A DNA stretch of 56,254 nucleotides from contig JAGBCV010000018.1 of NCBI GenBank assembly GCA_017937845.1, forward strand, positions 87,503 through 143,756. Reading direction: 5' to 3'. The translations under genes were made by a program, and so were the position numbers. The notes under the pieces were generated by a model. It had not been told where the DNA came from and did not search any database. It worked only from the letters and a program-made list of their open reading frames with translations. Origin of the DNA: Clostridia bacterium. GTDB taxonomy: Bacteria; Bacillota; Clostridia; Oscillospirales; CAG-272. Below are positions 43,701 through 49,886 of this stretch, in pieces (position 1 is the stretch's first letter; each line of letters starts with the position of its first letter).

Positions 43701-44088
43701 GCTGGCAATGTTATCTCTCGCGCCGAGTATCACGAAACATATCCTGCTTCACGTGTCGGCGCATCAATATGAGGAGGGTGATATTCAGCAGTTTTGGCAT
43801 CCGACAGGCGCAGGACTGCGTACCCGTTCTTTTGAAATTCCCCTTTTGTTCATTCGTGCTTTGCAGGAATATGTGCTAAAGACGGGGGATAAGGAGATAC
43901 TGAATGCCCGTGTTCCGTATCTTACCTCTCCTGTGCTTGCGGCGCGTGAAAAGGCGCGATATGAGTTTCCCGAAAAAACAGATTATCGGGAAACACTTTC
44001 GGAGCATATGCGGCGTGCTATGGCGTATACCGAGCGTGCTTTGCCGAATCATGAAAAAAATATACCGGGTTTTACTTGTGTTTGGTAA
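37732..44088 (+). CDS. Cyclic beta-1,2-glucan synthase-like protein (GT84), truncated before the GH94 catalytic core
   Basis: About 2118 residues from 37732 (GGAGA upstream; ATG 37735 also possible). NdvB-type enzymes run near 2800. Order: N-terminal soluble part, two membrane helices (about 235-290), GT84 glycosyltransferase with TLDADTNL, GGIDMYASASSDLYQSLFDEGIYCGKGILDVD, LSHDLAEGCLLRAGL and REHRWVRGDLQ, further helices (about 610-780), a glycoamylase-like cyclisation domain with FGVSESAYFAFD, YRAFGTESLAL, GKYGFFEALDLAPSRV and FMAHHIGMS, then two GH94-type beta domains. The C-terminal (alpha/alpha)6 barrel starts (SAHQYEEGDIQQFWHPTGAGLRTR) but stops before the GDWNDG catalytic motif, a terminator following ten bases on. 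Chain synthesis may remain, but phosphorolytic chain-length control should be lost. Confidence 0.85.
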   Translation: MMSQEKEPKTEMPNRLHIMRRKAVYIVRDFSLKLKKDKSELALAHTEALLASVREAKKKLKIRESVPISGDGVPYLFRMSQMLLSACKEPLTEKTIGEALRSAEGKHRFYDAELSLLPSFLSLAAAELYAREGSARALEAILSISRVDFVPLFFAFSEVERILLREEVGVYRVSDAATKRLYHARVECLAKKKGQDVLACAEDILQTVNRKRTHIGDVLRAERGIFPKVYAYALFSVCLLLLVSIAVINGAGVWNLLLLPFVSLSLYGFAKALIEPYFSARGERILPKIAEGEMLEKTKVLVCIATFLFGEERDGKIFDKLEDFYLTNHEREENILFAVVGDLPQSEKRTTDRDASILSYAEKRITALSAKYGAHFALFVRGRRLSASENAYIGWERKRGSVLELCRFLRGKKTSFLLALCERERLSDIQYLITLDADTNLYAGAVRDLVGAMLHPENRPTLDPQTHTVIKGHGIIQPKMSTTLMSATETAFADVTGGAGGIDMYASASSDLYQSLFDEGIYCGKGILDVDVFLAVCDGFFPKERILSHDLAEGCLLRAGLATDIVLSDGTPRNAISYYIREHRWVRGDLQILPYLLRTVSNEEGDAIPNPMSGLSKYKIIDNLLRAMTPLFSLVALFLGGLLGGQAMLWTLLAVFSPVLLSLARAAYGVRHHGVSVLMRALAGAFFRTIALAYEAFLFADAGLRTLYRCFVSRRNFLNWTTAAEGERAKRGYLDDYILRFSPSMMLGLLFFCIPGALTKLLGTVWMLTPFVFWGLSKRYTPSRKLCARDKDTISRYTHDAWLFFRDHVTEHTHGLPPDNVQFSPIYAVANRTSPTNIGLYLLSLLAARDLGYIDSAELYQRSLATAKTVKNLFKWNGHLYNWYATDTLGVLGDAFVSTVDSGNFVTALIAFCEGAKEYAGEETGLLDVIAMLECVVSETDFSALYDTSRAFFYVGYHVKNGAYSRSHYDTFMSEARLTSYYAAATRTVSRSHYFQPSRRVIGGFGRRGIASWSGTAFEYFMPSLLLPTVKRSATDFALSYAYRAQRKHAAQKTVLGKKHRVFGVSESAYFAFDGDMRYQYRAFGTESLALDPMARTEQVISPYSSFLMLEADPERMVENLAELEMLGMYGKYGFFEALDLAPSRVGEGYARIQSFMAHHIGMSIVSAVNLLHDGVFRKRFLRAPAMRASAELLSEKMPTVLLPYTIKKRIQKEDTPIRYEPTKETQAPKYAYTLLHPDMAMVTNHKTKIFASSSGHIAVENGESVIVRSAYDLYSLGDGLRIYVSIDGTVFPTVPLMREAEGFSSQFSFTPRADVIAYHSSHTNGKRAYDITLTLSVLPDRELCEMTCDIRGGLHTAHALLCFAPVMMRKREDRKPLLSSEYHADEGALLFSLRSQNGKPFADMLGVKAFPAPSEHFFETEKGDVLRPCETESDYRTLAEREAFSDSQGEPMFPVCVMKSADIGAKHGKITFLVGMASDADDLLYELSGGKRDSRRTRRMKTGDLLSLQYRAAGLSRSVASLEHFVLRSFSFGQIRPHTENFKTIDKKALLRYSISGENPIVLAKGFSSHTETHLRLRELIGLFKYMCIRGVRYDFVILYQETDEKNQTERERVMRYIRRSGCEDFVSFSCGIFLVDEATLTQEEKFSYEISADALFDLSYPPEEASFENARAVPISAEVEALLKKEIETRPMPAQKPAPPPSEDGYLLEKPHDEKPFVHVLASKYFGAVLSENSLGMTFSRDAVLGKLTPHRADGMTEDDGERVLLRLYEKFGAKQYRDFDLCAVSAFVSCRFDSAVYYGKVGEISFAVKVACPARHDVKVVEISLESRAKVRLALIFAVKPALGERTASERFYRFHKDSLGFRVLRLSDGDMRQGMLAVFSPDMTASYTETAALRSDGAVFRGESDAVILLSRMELCGKKTVRFYLAAAFSEAHYRSIFSKCKDITAAQPSDEMQRIDQTLYTRIYERSGFYRVSDAYDTGALLGDALAMLSLAPSITKHILLHVSAHQYEEGDIQQFWHPTGAGLRTRSFEIPLLFIRALQEYVLKTGDKEILNARVPYLTSPVLAAREKARYEFPEKTDYRETLSEHMRRAMAYTERALPNHEKNIPGFTCVW

Positions 44089-44097
44089 AAATGAAAA

Positions 44098-44137
44098 GCA
44101 ATGCCAGTGTCTTTTTGACGGTTGGCATTGCTTTTTC
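44098..44137 (+). terminator. Terminator after the truncated glucan synthase gene
   Basis: AGCAATGCCA against TGGCATTGCT with a loop of about 13 bases, then TTTTCC; nothing of the missing catalytic region lies beyond it. Confidence 0.85.
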
Positions 44138-44149
44138 CGCAGTTTGCAG

Positions 44150-44178
44150 TTGATTTGTTCATGAAAATATGATATAAT
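44150..44178 (+). promoter_or_regulatory. Promoter of dxs
   Basis: TTGATT, 17 bases, perfect TATAAT; leader of about 33 bases. Confidence 0.8.
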
Positions 44179-44217
44179 AAAACGTAAATGAAAATTCAGC
44201 ATCAGAGAGGATATCGT

Positions 44218-46059
44218 ATGTTGGAAAAAATCAAATCCCCACAGGATATCAAGCAGCTTTCCATGCAGGAAACAGAAATGCTTTGCGCGGAGATGCGCGA
44301 AGTGATATTGCAGACCGTTTCCCGAAACGGAGGTCATCTCGGTTCCAATTTGGGCATTGTAGAGGCGACCTTGGCACTCCATAAAAAATTCAATTCCCCT
44401 GAAGATAAAATTATTTTTGACGTTGGTCATCAATGCTACCCCCATAAGCTTTTGACGGGCAGATACGAGAAATTTTCGACTTTGCGTACCTTAAACGGTG
44501 TTTCGGGCTTTCCGAACCGAAGCGAAAGTGAGCATGATATCTTGAATGAGGGTCATTGCGGAACGTCGCTTTCGGCGGCGCTCGGGATTGCAACGGCAAA
44601 TAAGCTCCGCGGCAGTGATGCGTATACGATCGCGGTCGTCGGTGACGGCGCGCTGACGAACGGTATGATCTATGAAGCGCTCAATAACTGCGCGGATAAA
44701 GATCTGAATCTGATCATTCTGATCAACGACAATGAAATGTCGATATCCAAAAATATCGGAGGACTTCACGCCTATCTTTCCAGGATCCGTACCAGCCGAA
44801 AGTATTTTCGCTTGAAGCGCGGCATGGAAAAGGTGCTTTTGCATATTCCGTTGATCGGCAGAGGGCTTGCCGTCGGTTTTAAGCATATCAAGGATTTTTG
44901 CAAGCTGTTGTTTGTGAAAAATAATATTTTTGAGGATCTCGGTATCCTATATCTCGGACCTGTTGACGGGCATAATATGAAAAAGCTCGATATCGTTTTG
45001 GACGAAGCGATAGCGAAGCACAAATGCTGTATCGTGCATATGAATACCGTCAAGGGCAAGGGATATGAGCACGCGGAAAAAGAACCCGATAAATATCACG
45101 GCGTTTCTCCGTTTGACAGAGAGCAGGGCATTTCGCAGGGAAGCGGCACGCCGACGTTTACTTCCGTCGTGAGCGAGATGCTTTGTGAAAAGGCGCAGAC
45201 GGATGAAAGACTTTGCGCGATCACCGCCGCGATGCGTGACGGCACGGGACTTTCCACTTTTGCGGAAAAATATCCCGAACGCTTTTTTGACGTCGGCATT
45301 GCAGAGGAACACGCGGTTACTTATGCCGCAGGACTTGCAAGAGGCGGCATGAAGCCCGTGCTTGCGCTTTATTCCACCTTTGCACAGCGTTCCTATGACC
45401 AATTTTTACATGACGTGGCGATTCAAAGATTGCCGTTTGTTTTGCTTCTTGACCGAGCGGGGCTTGTTCCCGGGGACGGCGTGACCCACCAAGGCATTTT
45501 CGATTATCCGCTCCTTTCTTCTGTTCCGAACGTGAAGATCTATTCACCCGAAACGTATGACGAAACGCGGAATATCTTTGAAAAAGCCTATGCAAGCGAG
45601 GATTTTTCCGTTATTCGTTATCCCAAAGGCGCGCAAAAGCAGTATTCTCCCGCGAAAAAAATGATGAAATGCGGCGACTGTTTGGAATATTCCGAGGGTA
45701 TCGAAAAGGCAGATACCGTGATCGTCACCTATGGGCGCATCACAAGTGTAGCGCATGAAGCTATCGTAAGACTTGCCGAACCGCAAAGGATCGGTATTCT
45801 CAAGCTCGTGCAGATATTCCCCTTGGATATGGAAAACATCATGAGCCTTATCGGCAACGCGAAGCGCATTTATTTTTTGGAAGAGGGCTATCGTTTTGGT
45901 GGTGTTTCGGAAAAGCTTTCCTCCGCGCTTCACGGTGAAAAAAAGGTCGAGATTCATGCCATCGAAGGCTTTGTTGAGCATGGCAATATGGATGAACTTT
46001 TTGATTTCTGCGGCTTTACGGCAGAAAATGTAGCGAAAAGAATCATGGATATGAAGTAA
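44218..46059 (+). CDS. dxs: 1-deoxy-D-xylulose-5-phosphate synthase
   Basis: 613 residues from the ATG at 44218 (AGAGGA nine bases upstream; an earlier ATG at 44188 is in the leader). Condenses pyruvate and glyceraldehyde 3-phosphate using thiamine diphosphate, the first step of the MEP isoprenoid route and also a source of thiamine and pyridoxal precursors. Landmarks: GGHLGSNLG, DVGHQCYPHKLLTGR, GHCGTSLSAALG, the ThDP motif GDGALTNGM...NDNEMSIS, GPVDGHN, HMNTVKGKGY, FFDVGIAEEHAVTYAAGLA with the catalytic Glu, and DRAGLVPGDGVTHQG. It is alone, with its own promoter and terminator. Confidence 0.96.
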   Translation: MLEKIKSPQDIKQLSMQETEMLCAEMREVILQTVSRNGGHLGSNLGIVEATLALHKKFNSPEDKIIFDVGHQCYPHKLLTGRYEKFSTLRTLNGVSGFPNRSESEHDILNEGHCGTSLSAALGIATANKLRGSDAYTIAVVGDGALTNGMIYEALNNCADKDLNLIILINDNEMSISKNIGGLHAYLSRIRTSRKYFRLKRGMEKVLLHIPLIGRGLAVGFKHIKDFCKLLFVKNNIFEDLGILYLGPVDGHNMKKLDIVLDEAIAKHKCCIVHMNTVKGKGYEHAEKEPDKYHGVSPFDREQGISQGSGTPTFTSVVSEMLCEKAQTDERLCAITAAMRDGTGLSTFAEKYPERFFDVGIAEEHAVTYAAGLARGGMKPVLALYSTFAQRSYDQFLHDVAIQRLPFVLLLDRAGLVPGDGVTHQGIFDYPLLSSVPNVKIYSPETYDETRNIFEKAYASEDFSVIRYPKGAQKQYSPAKKMMKCGDCLEYSEGIEKADTVIVTYGRITSVAHEAIVRLAEPQRIGILKLVQIFPLDMENIMSLIGNAKRIYFLEEGYRFGGVSEKLSSALHGEKKVEIHAIEGFVEHGNMDELFDFCGFTAENVAKRIMDMK

Positions 46060-46067
46060 GTATATTC

Positions 46068-46124
46068 AAAGAAGAGCGATTCGGTTGAGTCGCTCTTCTT
46101 TTCGTAGAAATTCATTCCATGATG
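46068..46124. repeat. 57-bp exact direct repeat, left copy (carries dxs terminator)
   Basis: Identical to 53205-53261. It starts AAAGAAGAGCGATTCGGTTG and ends ATTCATTCCATGATG. The left part forms a GAAGAGCGA/TCGCTCTTC stem followed by TTTT, the terminator of dxs. It ends directly before the -35 box of the two-component operon promoter. Confidence 0.92.
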
Positions 46125-46153
46125 TTGAAAAGTGTTGGAATATGTGATATAAT
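46125..46153 (+). promoter_or_regulatory. Promoter of the LytTR two-component operon
   Basis: TTGAAA, 17 bases, perfect TATAAT; leader of about 105 bases with no recognised structure. Confidence 0.78.
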
Positions 46154-46263
46154 ATTACAATTTCAGTCTGCAAAGGGATATTCTCTCATGGCTACGATGT
46201 AACCGATGAAGTCTGCCTGTTTGCAACAAAAATAACGCTTGCATGATGGGGATGATATGATGT

Positions 46264-46995
46264 ATGAAACAATTACGATGTGCAATATGCGATGATCAAC
46301 CAAAAGAAAGAGAGATCATTTTCGCTTTATTAAATCAATATATGGATACGCACGGTTATGTTGCCGAGATAGACCTGTTTTCTTCGGGAGAAGAGCTGCT
46401 TTTAGCAGATACTTCTGTATACGACTTGATGATTTTGGATATTTTCATGGGAGAAAAGACGGGAATTGCCACCGCAGAGGAGTTGATGCAGAGAAAGGAA
46501 CGCGCAAAAATCATTTTTTGCAGCACCTCCAATGAATTTGCCGCCGAATCTTATGAGGTAAATGCGTTGCGATATCTGACGAAGCCGATTGCGGAAGATA
46601 AATTTTTCAAAACACTCGACCGCTATTTTGATGCGTATACAGCAATGCAAACGCTGACGTACAAAAAAGACCGCTTGGATGAAAGTATTTTGCTTGCTGA
46701 TATCCTTTGGATAGAAGCCGACCGACATAAATGTATTTTACATACGGTGCAAGGTGAGGGGATTACAACAACGACGTCTTTTTCTCAATTTTGGGAACAG
46801 CTGAAGGAATATGATTTCATCAAGCCCATTCGTTATGCCATCGTTCCCATGCGTATGATAGCGGCAATTCCTCAAAATGAGCTTAAGCTGCGTGATGGTA
46901 CGGTGATCGCCATCGGACGCGATCAGCGAGGAGCGGTCAAAGACGATTATATGGATTATAAAATGAAAATGCTTTTGAAAAGGGGGGCTGAATAA
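46264..46995 (+). CDS. LytTR-family response regulator
   Basis: 243 residues. Receiver domain (1-125) with the acidic pair CDD, phosphoacceptor Asp in YDLMILDIFMGEKTG, Thr/Ser at STS and Lys in YLTKPI. The C-terminal LytTR beta domain (about 145-240, ILWIEADRHKCILHT, IKPIRYAIVPMRMIAAI, LKLRDGTVIAIGRD) binds DNA. Such regulators act with membrane GHKL kinases, often in peptide signalling or cell-surface control. GGGGATGA precedes the ATG. It overlaps the kinase gene by one base (TAATG). No AgrD/AgrB-type peptide gene is visible. Confidence 0.93.
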   Translation: MKQLRCAICDDQPKEREIIFALLNQYMDTHGYVAEIDLFSSGEELLLADTSVYDLMILDIFMGEKTGIATAEELMQRKERAKIIFCSTSNEFAAESYEVNALRYLTKPIAEDKFFKTLDRYFDAYTAMQTLTYKKDRLDESILLADILWIEADRHKCILHTVQGEGITTTTSFSQFWEQLKEYDFIKPIRYAIVPMRMIAAIPQNELKLRDGTVIAIGRDQRGAVKDDYMDYKMKMLLKRGAE

Positions 46996-48302
46996 TGCCG
47001 CTTGGCATTCGTGTCTTTTTGGCGATCGAAGTAACCTTATGTTATGTTCCCGGTCTTTTGTTGCGTGTGTTTCCGTTTTTCTATCAGATATCGCCAAAGC
47101 AGAAAAAAACGCTTTGTATCGTTTATCCGATCTTGATTTTGCTGAATATGCTCTTGCTCTTTTTCGGGCTTTCGGATTATGAAACCGCGACCGCGTTGGT
47201 TCGTTTGGATATGCTGCTCATTCAGTTTGTGCTGGTCGGGGCAAACGTCATCGTGATAAAAGAATATAAACGCGAGCATTTGTTTACGTTTGGCTTGGTT
47301 GCCACCTGTATGTATATGCTCCTTTCCTCCGCAACGTATCTATCGAAGTTCTTTTTTAAGGAAGATCCGATCTATCAATATTTGGTCGGAACGGGCTTTT
47401 ACCTTTTGTTTATGGTGATTTGGTATTTCCCGATACGTTCCATGTTGAAAAAGATTGTTTCTCCGTTTTTGTCGCATAAAAGTGTGGATTATTGGAAGCA
47501 TGTATGGTTCATTCCGATGATGCTCTATGTTTCGATGTTTATCGCGCTTCCGCTCGATCAGAATATTGGGTCGCTGGCGTTGCTTTTAAGCAGATTGTTT
47601 ATCAGCATTTCCGTCATCATTTTCGTTCGAGTCGTGTCGCTCAATCATCAAACCATCATGGAAAAGGAAGCCTTGGAAGAACAGCTGAATCATTCTAAGC
47701 TTCATTATGCGGGTATGCAGACCCATTTTGAAGCATCCAGAAAGATTAAGCACGACCTGAAGCACATTTTGAATGCCGTCAGACATTATATCGATACCAA
47801 TGATAAATCGGGACTTTCCGATTTTTGCGATACAGTGGAAGAAACACAGCTGCAATATACGAATGTGCCGTATACGGGATGCCCCGCTGTGGACGGCGTA
47901 TTGTTTTATTACATCAAGCGTACCGAAAAGGAAAATATCCGTTTTCAATATCAAGGCAATTTGCGTCATAGCGGGATAACGGATATGGATCTATGTGTCA
48001 TGATAGGCAACGCTCTTGAAAATGCATTTGAGGCGTGTTTACATATCGAAAGCGATCGTTTTGTTACGCTCACCGCAGAACGCGATGGCGATATCGTATC
48101 GGTCATGGTTCAAAATGCTTTTGACGGACAAGTCAAGAACAACGCAGATAAAATTATTTCCAGAAAAGGCGAAAAACGTATTGGCGTGGGCTTGCAGACG
48201 ATAAGCTCTGTTTGTGAAAAATACAATGGAACGATGAAGACCGAATGGAATGATCATACCTTTACGGTCTTGATGGTACTTACTGCGCGGGCAGATATAT
48301 AA
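46995..48302 (+). CDS. GHKL-type sensor histidine kinase
   Basis: 435 residues. Six membrane helices in residues 1-215, with no large outside domain, like AgrC-type sensors of small peptides. A coiled linker (LEEQLNHSKLHYAGMQTHFEASRKIKHDLKHIL) holds the phosphoacceptor His in KIKHDLKH. The ATPase domain carries the N box MIGNALENAFEAC and a G box RIGVGLQTI. The partner is the LytTR regulator just upstream. The ligand is unknown; nearby cell-surface sugar genes are candidates for control. A terminator follows. Confidence 0.92.
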   Translation: MPLGIRVFLAIEVTLCYVPGLLLRVFPFFYQISPKQKKTLCIVYPILILLNMLLLFFGLSDYETATALVRLDMLLIQFVLVGANVIVIKEYKREHLFTFGLVATCMYMLLSSATYLSKFFFKEDPIYQYLVGTGFYLLFMVIWYFPIRSMLKKIVSPFLSHKSVDYWKHVWFIPMMLYVSMFIALPLDQNIGSLALLLSRLFISISVIIFVRVVSLNHQTIMEKEALEEQLNHSKLHYAGMQTHFEASRKIKHDLKHILNAVRHYIDTNDKSGLSDFCDTVEETQLQYTNVPYTGCPAVDGVLFYYIKRTEKENIRFQYQGNLRHSGITDMDLCVMIGNALENAFEACLHIESDRFVTLTAERDGDIVSVMVQNAFDGQVKNNADKIISRKGEKRIGVGLQTISSVCEKYNGTMKTEWNDHTFTVLMVLTARADI

Positions 48303-48308
48303 ACGTCA

Positions 48309-48347
48309 TAGCCGTATTCTGAGGATACCCTTGGAATACGGCTTTTG
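48309..48347 (+). terminator. Terminator of the two-component operon
   Basis: AGCCGTATTC/GAATACGGCT stem, loop of 14 bases, then TTTTGC. Confidence 0.82.
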
Positions 48348-48474
48348 CATTTCGTGCTGTTTCTGTGCATTTCGTGTCGTGTTTTCGTTTTTTTGCATTT
48401 ATTTTGTTACACTCATAACCGTGAGAACTTCATTCGAGGTTAAATTTACGATTATAAGGAGATATCATATCAAT

Positions 48475-49419
48475 ATGAATAACAGAAAACTCACTCTCGT
48501 CATTCCCGTATATAACGAAGAAGAATCTCTCCGCCCTCTCTATGCGGAGATTATGAAACACATGCCCTCGCTTAGCGATTTGATCGGTAGCTATGAACTG
48601 CTGTTTGTGGACGACGGCTCTCAAGATACCTCTGTTCAAGTTGTCAGAGAGCTGGCAGCAGAGGACGAACATGTCCATATGATCGTTTTCCGTAAGAATT
48701 TCGGTAAGGCTGCCGCGTTGCAGGCAGCGTTTCGTGCGGCTGACGGTGATATCATCATTACGATGGATGCCGATCTACAAGACGACCCCCGTGAGCTTCG
48801 TAGCTTTATTGAAAAAATTGACGAGGGCTACGATATGGTGTCGGGATGGAAATTCAACCGTCTAGACCCCTTGGAAAAGCGGCTCCCCTCCAAGCTTTTT
48901 AATAAAGTGACCTGCAAGCTCTCAGGTGTTCAGCTTCATGACTTTAACTGCGGCTTCAAGGCTTATAGAAAAGAAGTGGTAAAATCCCTCGACGTATACG
49001 GCGAATATCACCGTTATATTCCCGTTTTGGCGCACCGCAGAGGCTTTAAGATTGCCGAGATCAAGGTGCATCACAATAAGCGTCAGTTCGGCAAATCCAA
49101 ATATGGCTTTGAGCGTTATCTGCGCGGTTTGTTTGATTCTATGAGCTCCTCTTTTCTGCTCCACTATTATGACCGTCCGATGTACTTCTTTGGTAAAAAC
49201 GGCTTGAAGCTTTTCTTGCTCGGCGGTGCTTTGACGGTTGCGCAGATCGTCCTTTGGATCCTCGGTATCGCGCCGACGGTGCATACTTGTCTTCTTTTGG
49301 GCGGACTTAGCTTCGGTTTGGGTTTTCTTTCCTTTATGATGGGCTATCTTGCCAAAATGACCTTGGATTCTTCGTATCGTGACGGATATACCGAATCGCA
49401 TGTCAAAGAAAAATTCTAA
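48475..49419 (+). CDS. Family 2 glycosyltransferase, DPM1/GtrB-like
   Basis: 314 residues from the ATG at 48475 (AAGGAGA upstream). GT-A domain: VIPVYNEEESL, LLFVDDGSQD, FRKNFGKAAAL, the DAD motif in ITMDADLQDDP, DFNCGFKAYRKEV and KVHHNKRQFGKSKYGFERY. Two C-terminal membrane helices (about 240-300). This class moves a sugar from a nucleotide donor to polyprenyl phosphate on the cytoplasmic side. The GtrA-type partner follows five bases later, and a GH3 enzyme follows that, suggesting surface-polymer decoration. A first Met much further upstream in the frame is rejected as it has no ribosome site. Confidence 0.93.
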   Translation: MNNRKLTLVIPVYNEEESLRPLYAEIMKHMPSLSDLIGSYELLFVDDGSQDTSVQVVRELAAEDEHVHMIVFRKNFGKAAALQAAFRAADGDIIITMDADLQDDPRELRSFIEKIDEGYDMVSGWKFNRLDPLEKRLPSKLFNKVTCKLSGVQLHDFNCGFKAYRKEVVKSLDVYGEYHRYIPVLAHRRGFKIAEIKVHHNKRQFGKSKYGFERYLRGLFDSMSSSFLLHYYDRPMYFFGKNGLKLFLLGGALTVAQIVLWILGIAPTVHTCLLLGGLSFGLGFLSFMMGYLAKMTLDSSYRDGYTESHVKEKF

Positions 49420-49424
49420 TTGGC

Positions 49425-49886
49425 ATGAAAGATATGAATAAGATCGTTTCCAAGGTTTTGAAAAAGGTACTTTCCCGTGAATTTATCACATACGGTGTTT
49501 TCGGCGTATTGACAATGCTTTTCAATATTTTGGTTTTTCAAATTCTTTTTGAAAAGCTTGCGATCGCTTATGGGATTGCGAATATCATCGCCGTACTTTC
49601 GGCGAAAATATTTGCGTACGTTACCAATAAATTGTTTGTATTTCGCAGCCATTGTGCAAATTTTAAGGAACTGTTCCTTGAAATCATCAAATATGTTTTC
49701 GCAAGAGGCTTTACAGGGCTTATCGATATTTTCGGTATGTTCTTTGCCGTGGAGCTTTTACATGCAGATGAGATGATGACAAAATACGTCATTCAAGTCA
49801 TCGTCATTGTACTCAATTATATTTTAGGAAAAAAGGTGGTTTTTAAGAAGCATGAACGAAACAAAAACGTTGAAGAGATTACATAA
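49425..49886 (+). CDS. GtrA-family membrane protein (putative polyprenyl-sugar flippase)
   Basis: 153 residues, four membrane helices: FITYGVFGVLTMLFNILVFQILF, IANIIAVLSAKIFAYVTNKLFVFRS, LIDIFGMFFAVELL and VIQVIVIVLNYILGKKVVF. The NKLFVF and NYILGKKVVF phrases are GtrA hallmarks. It probably moves polyprenyl-linked sugar made by the preceding GT2 across the membrane. A weak ribosome site and a five-base gap suggest coupling with GT2. Its 3' end overlaps the GH3 gene by 35 bases. Confidence 0.93.
   Translation: MKDMNKIVSKVLKKVLSREFITYGVFGVLTMLFNILVFQILFEKLAIAYGIANIIAVLSAKIFAYVTNKLFVFRSHCANFKELFLEIIKYVFARGFTGLIDIFGMFFAVELLHADEMMTKYVIQVIVIVLNYILGKKVVFKKHERNKNVEEIT

Noticed and set aside
44060..44160. 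Frameshift instead of truncation at the end of the glucan synthase gene
   Set aside because: No GDWNDG-like sequence or other barrel segment appears in any frame after the stop, and a terminator follows within 10 bases.
46154..46263. Possible signal-peptide gene for the LytTR system in the leader
   Set aside because: No frame with a ribosome site and hydrophobic or AgrD-like sequence could be found in the leader.
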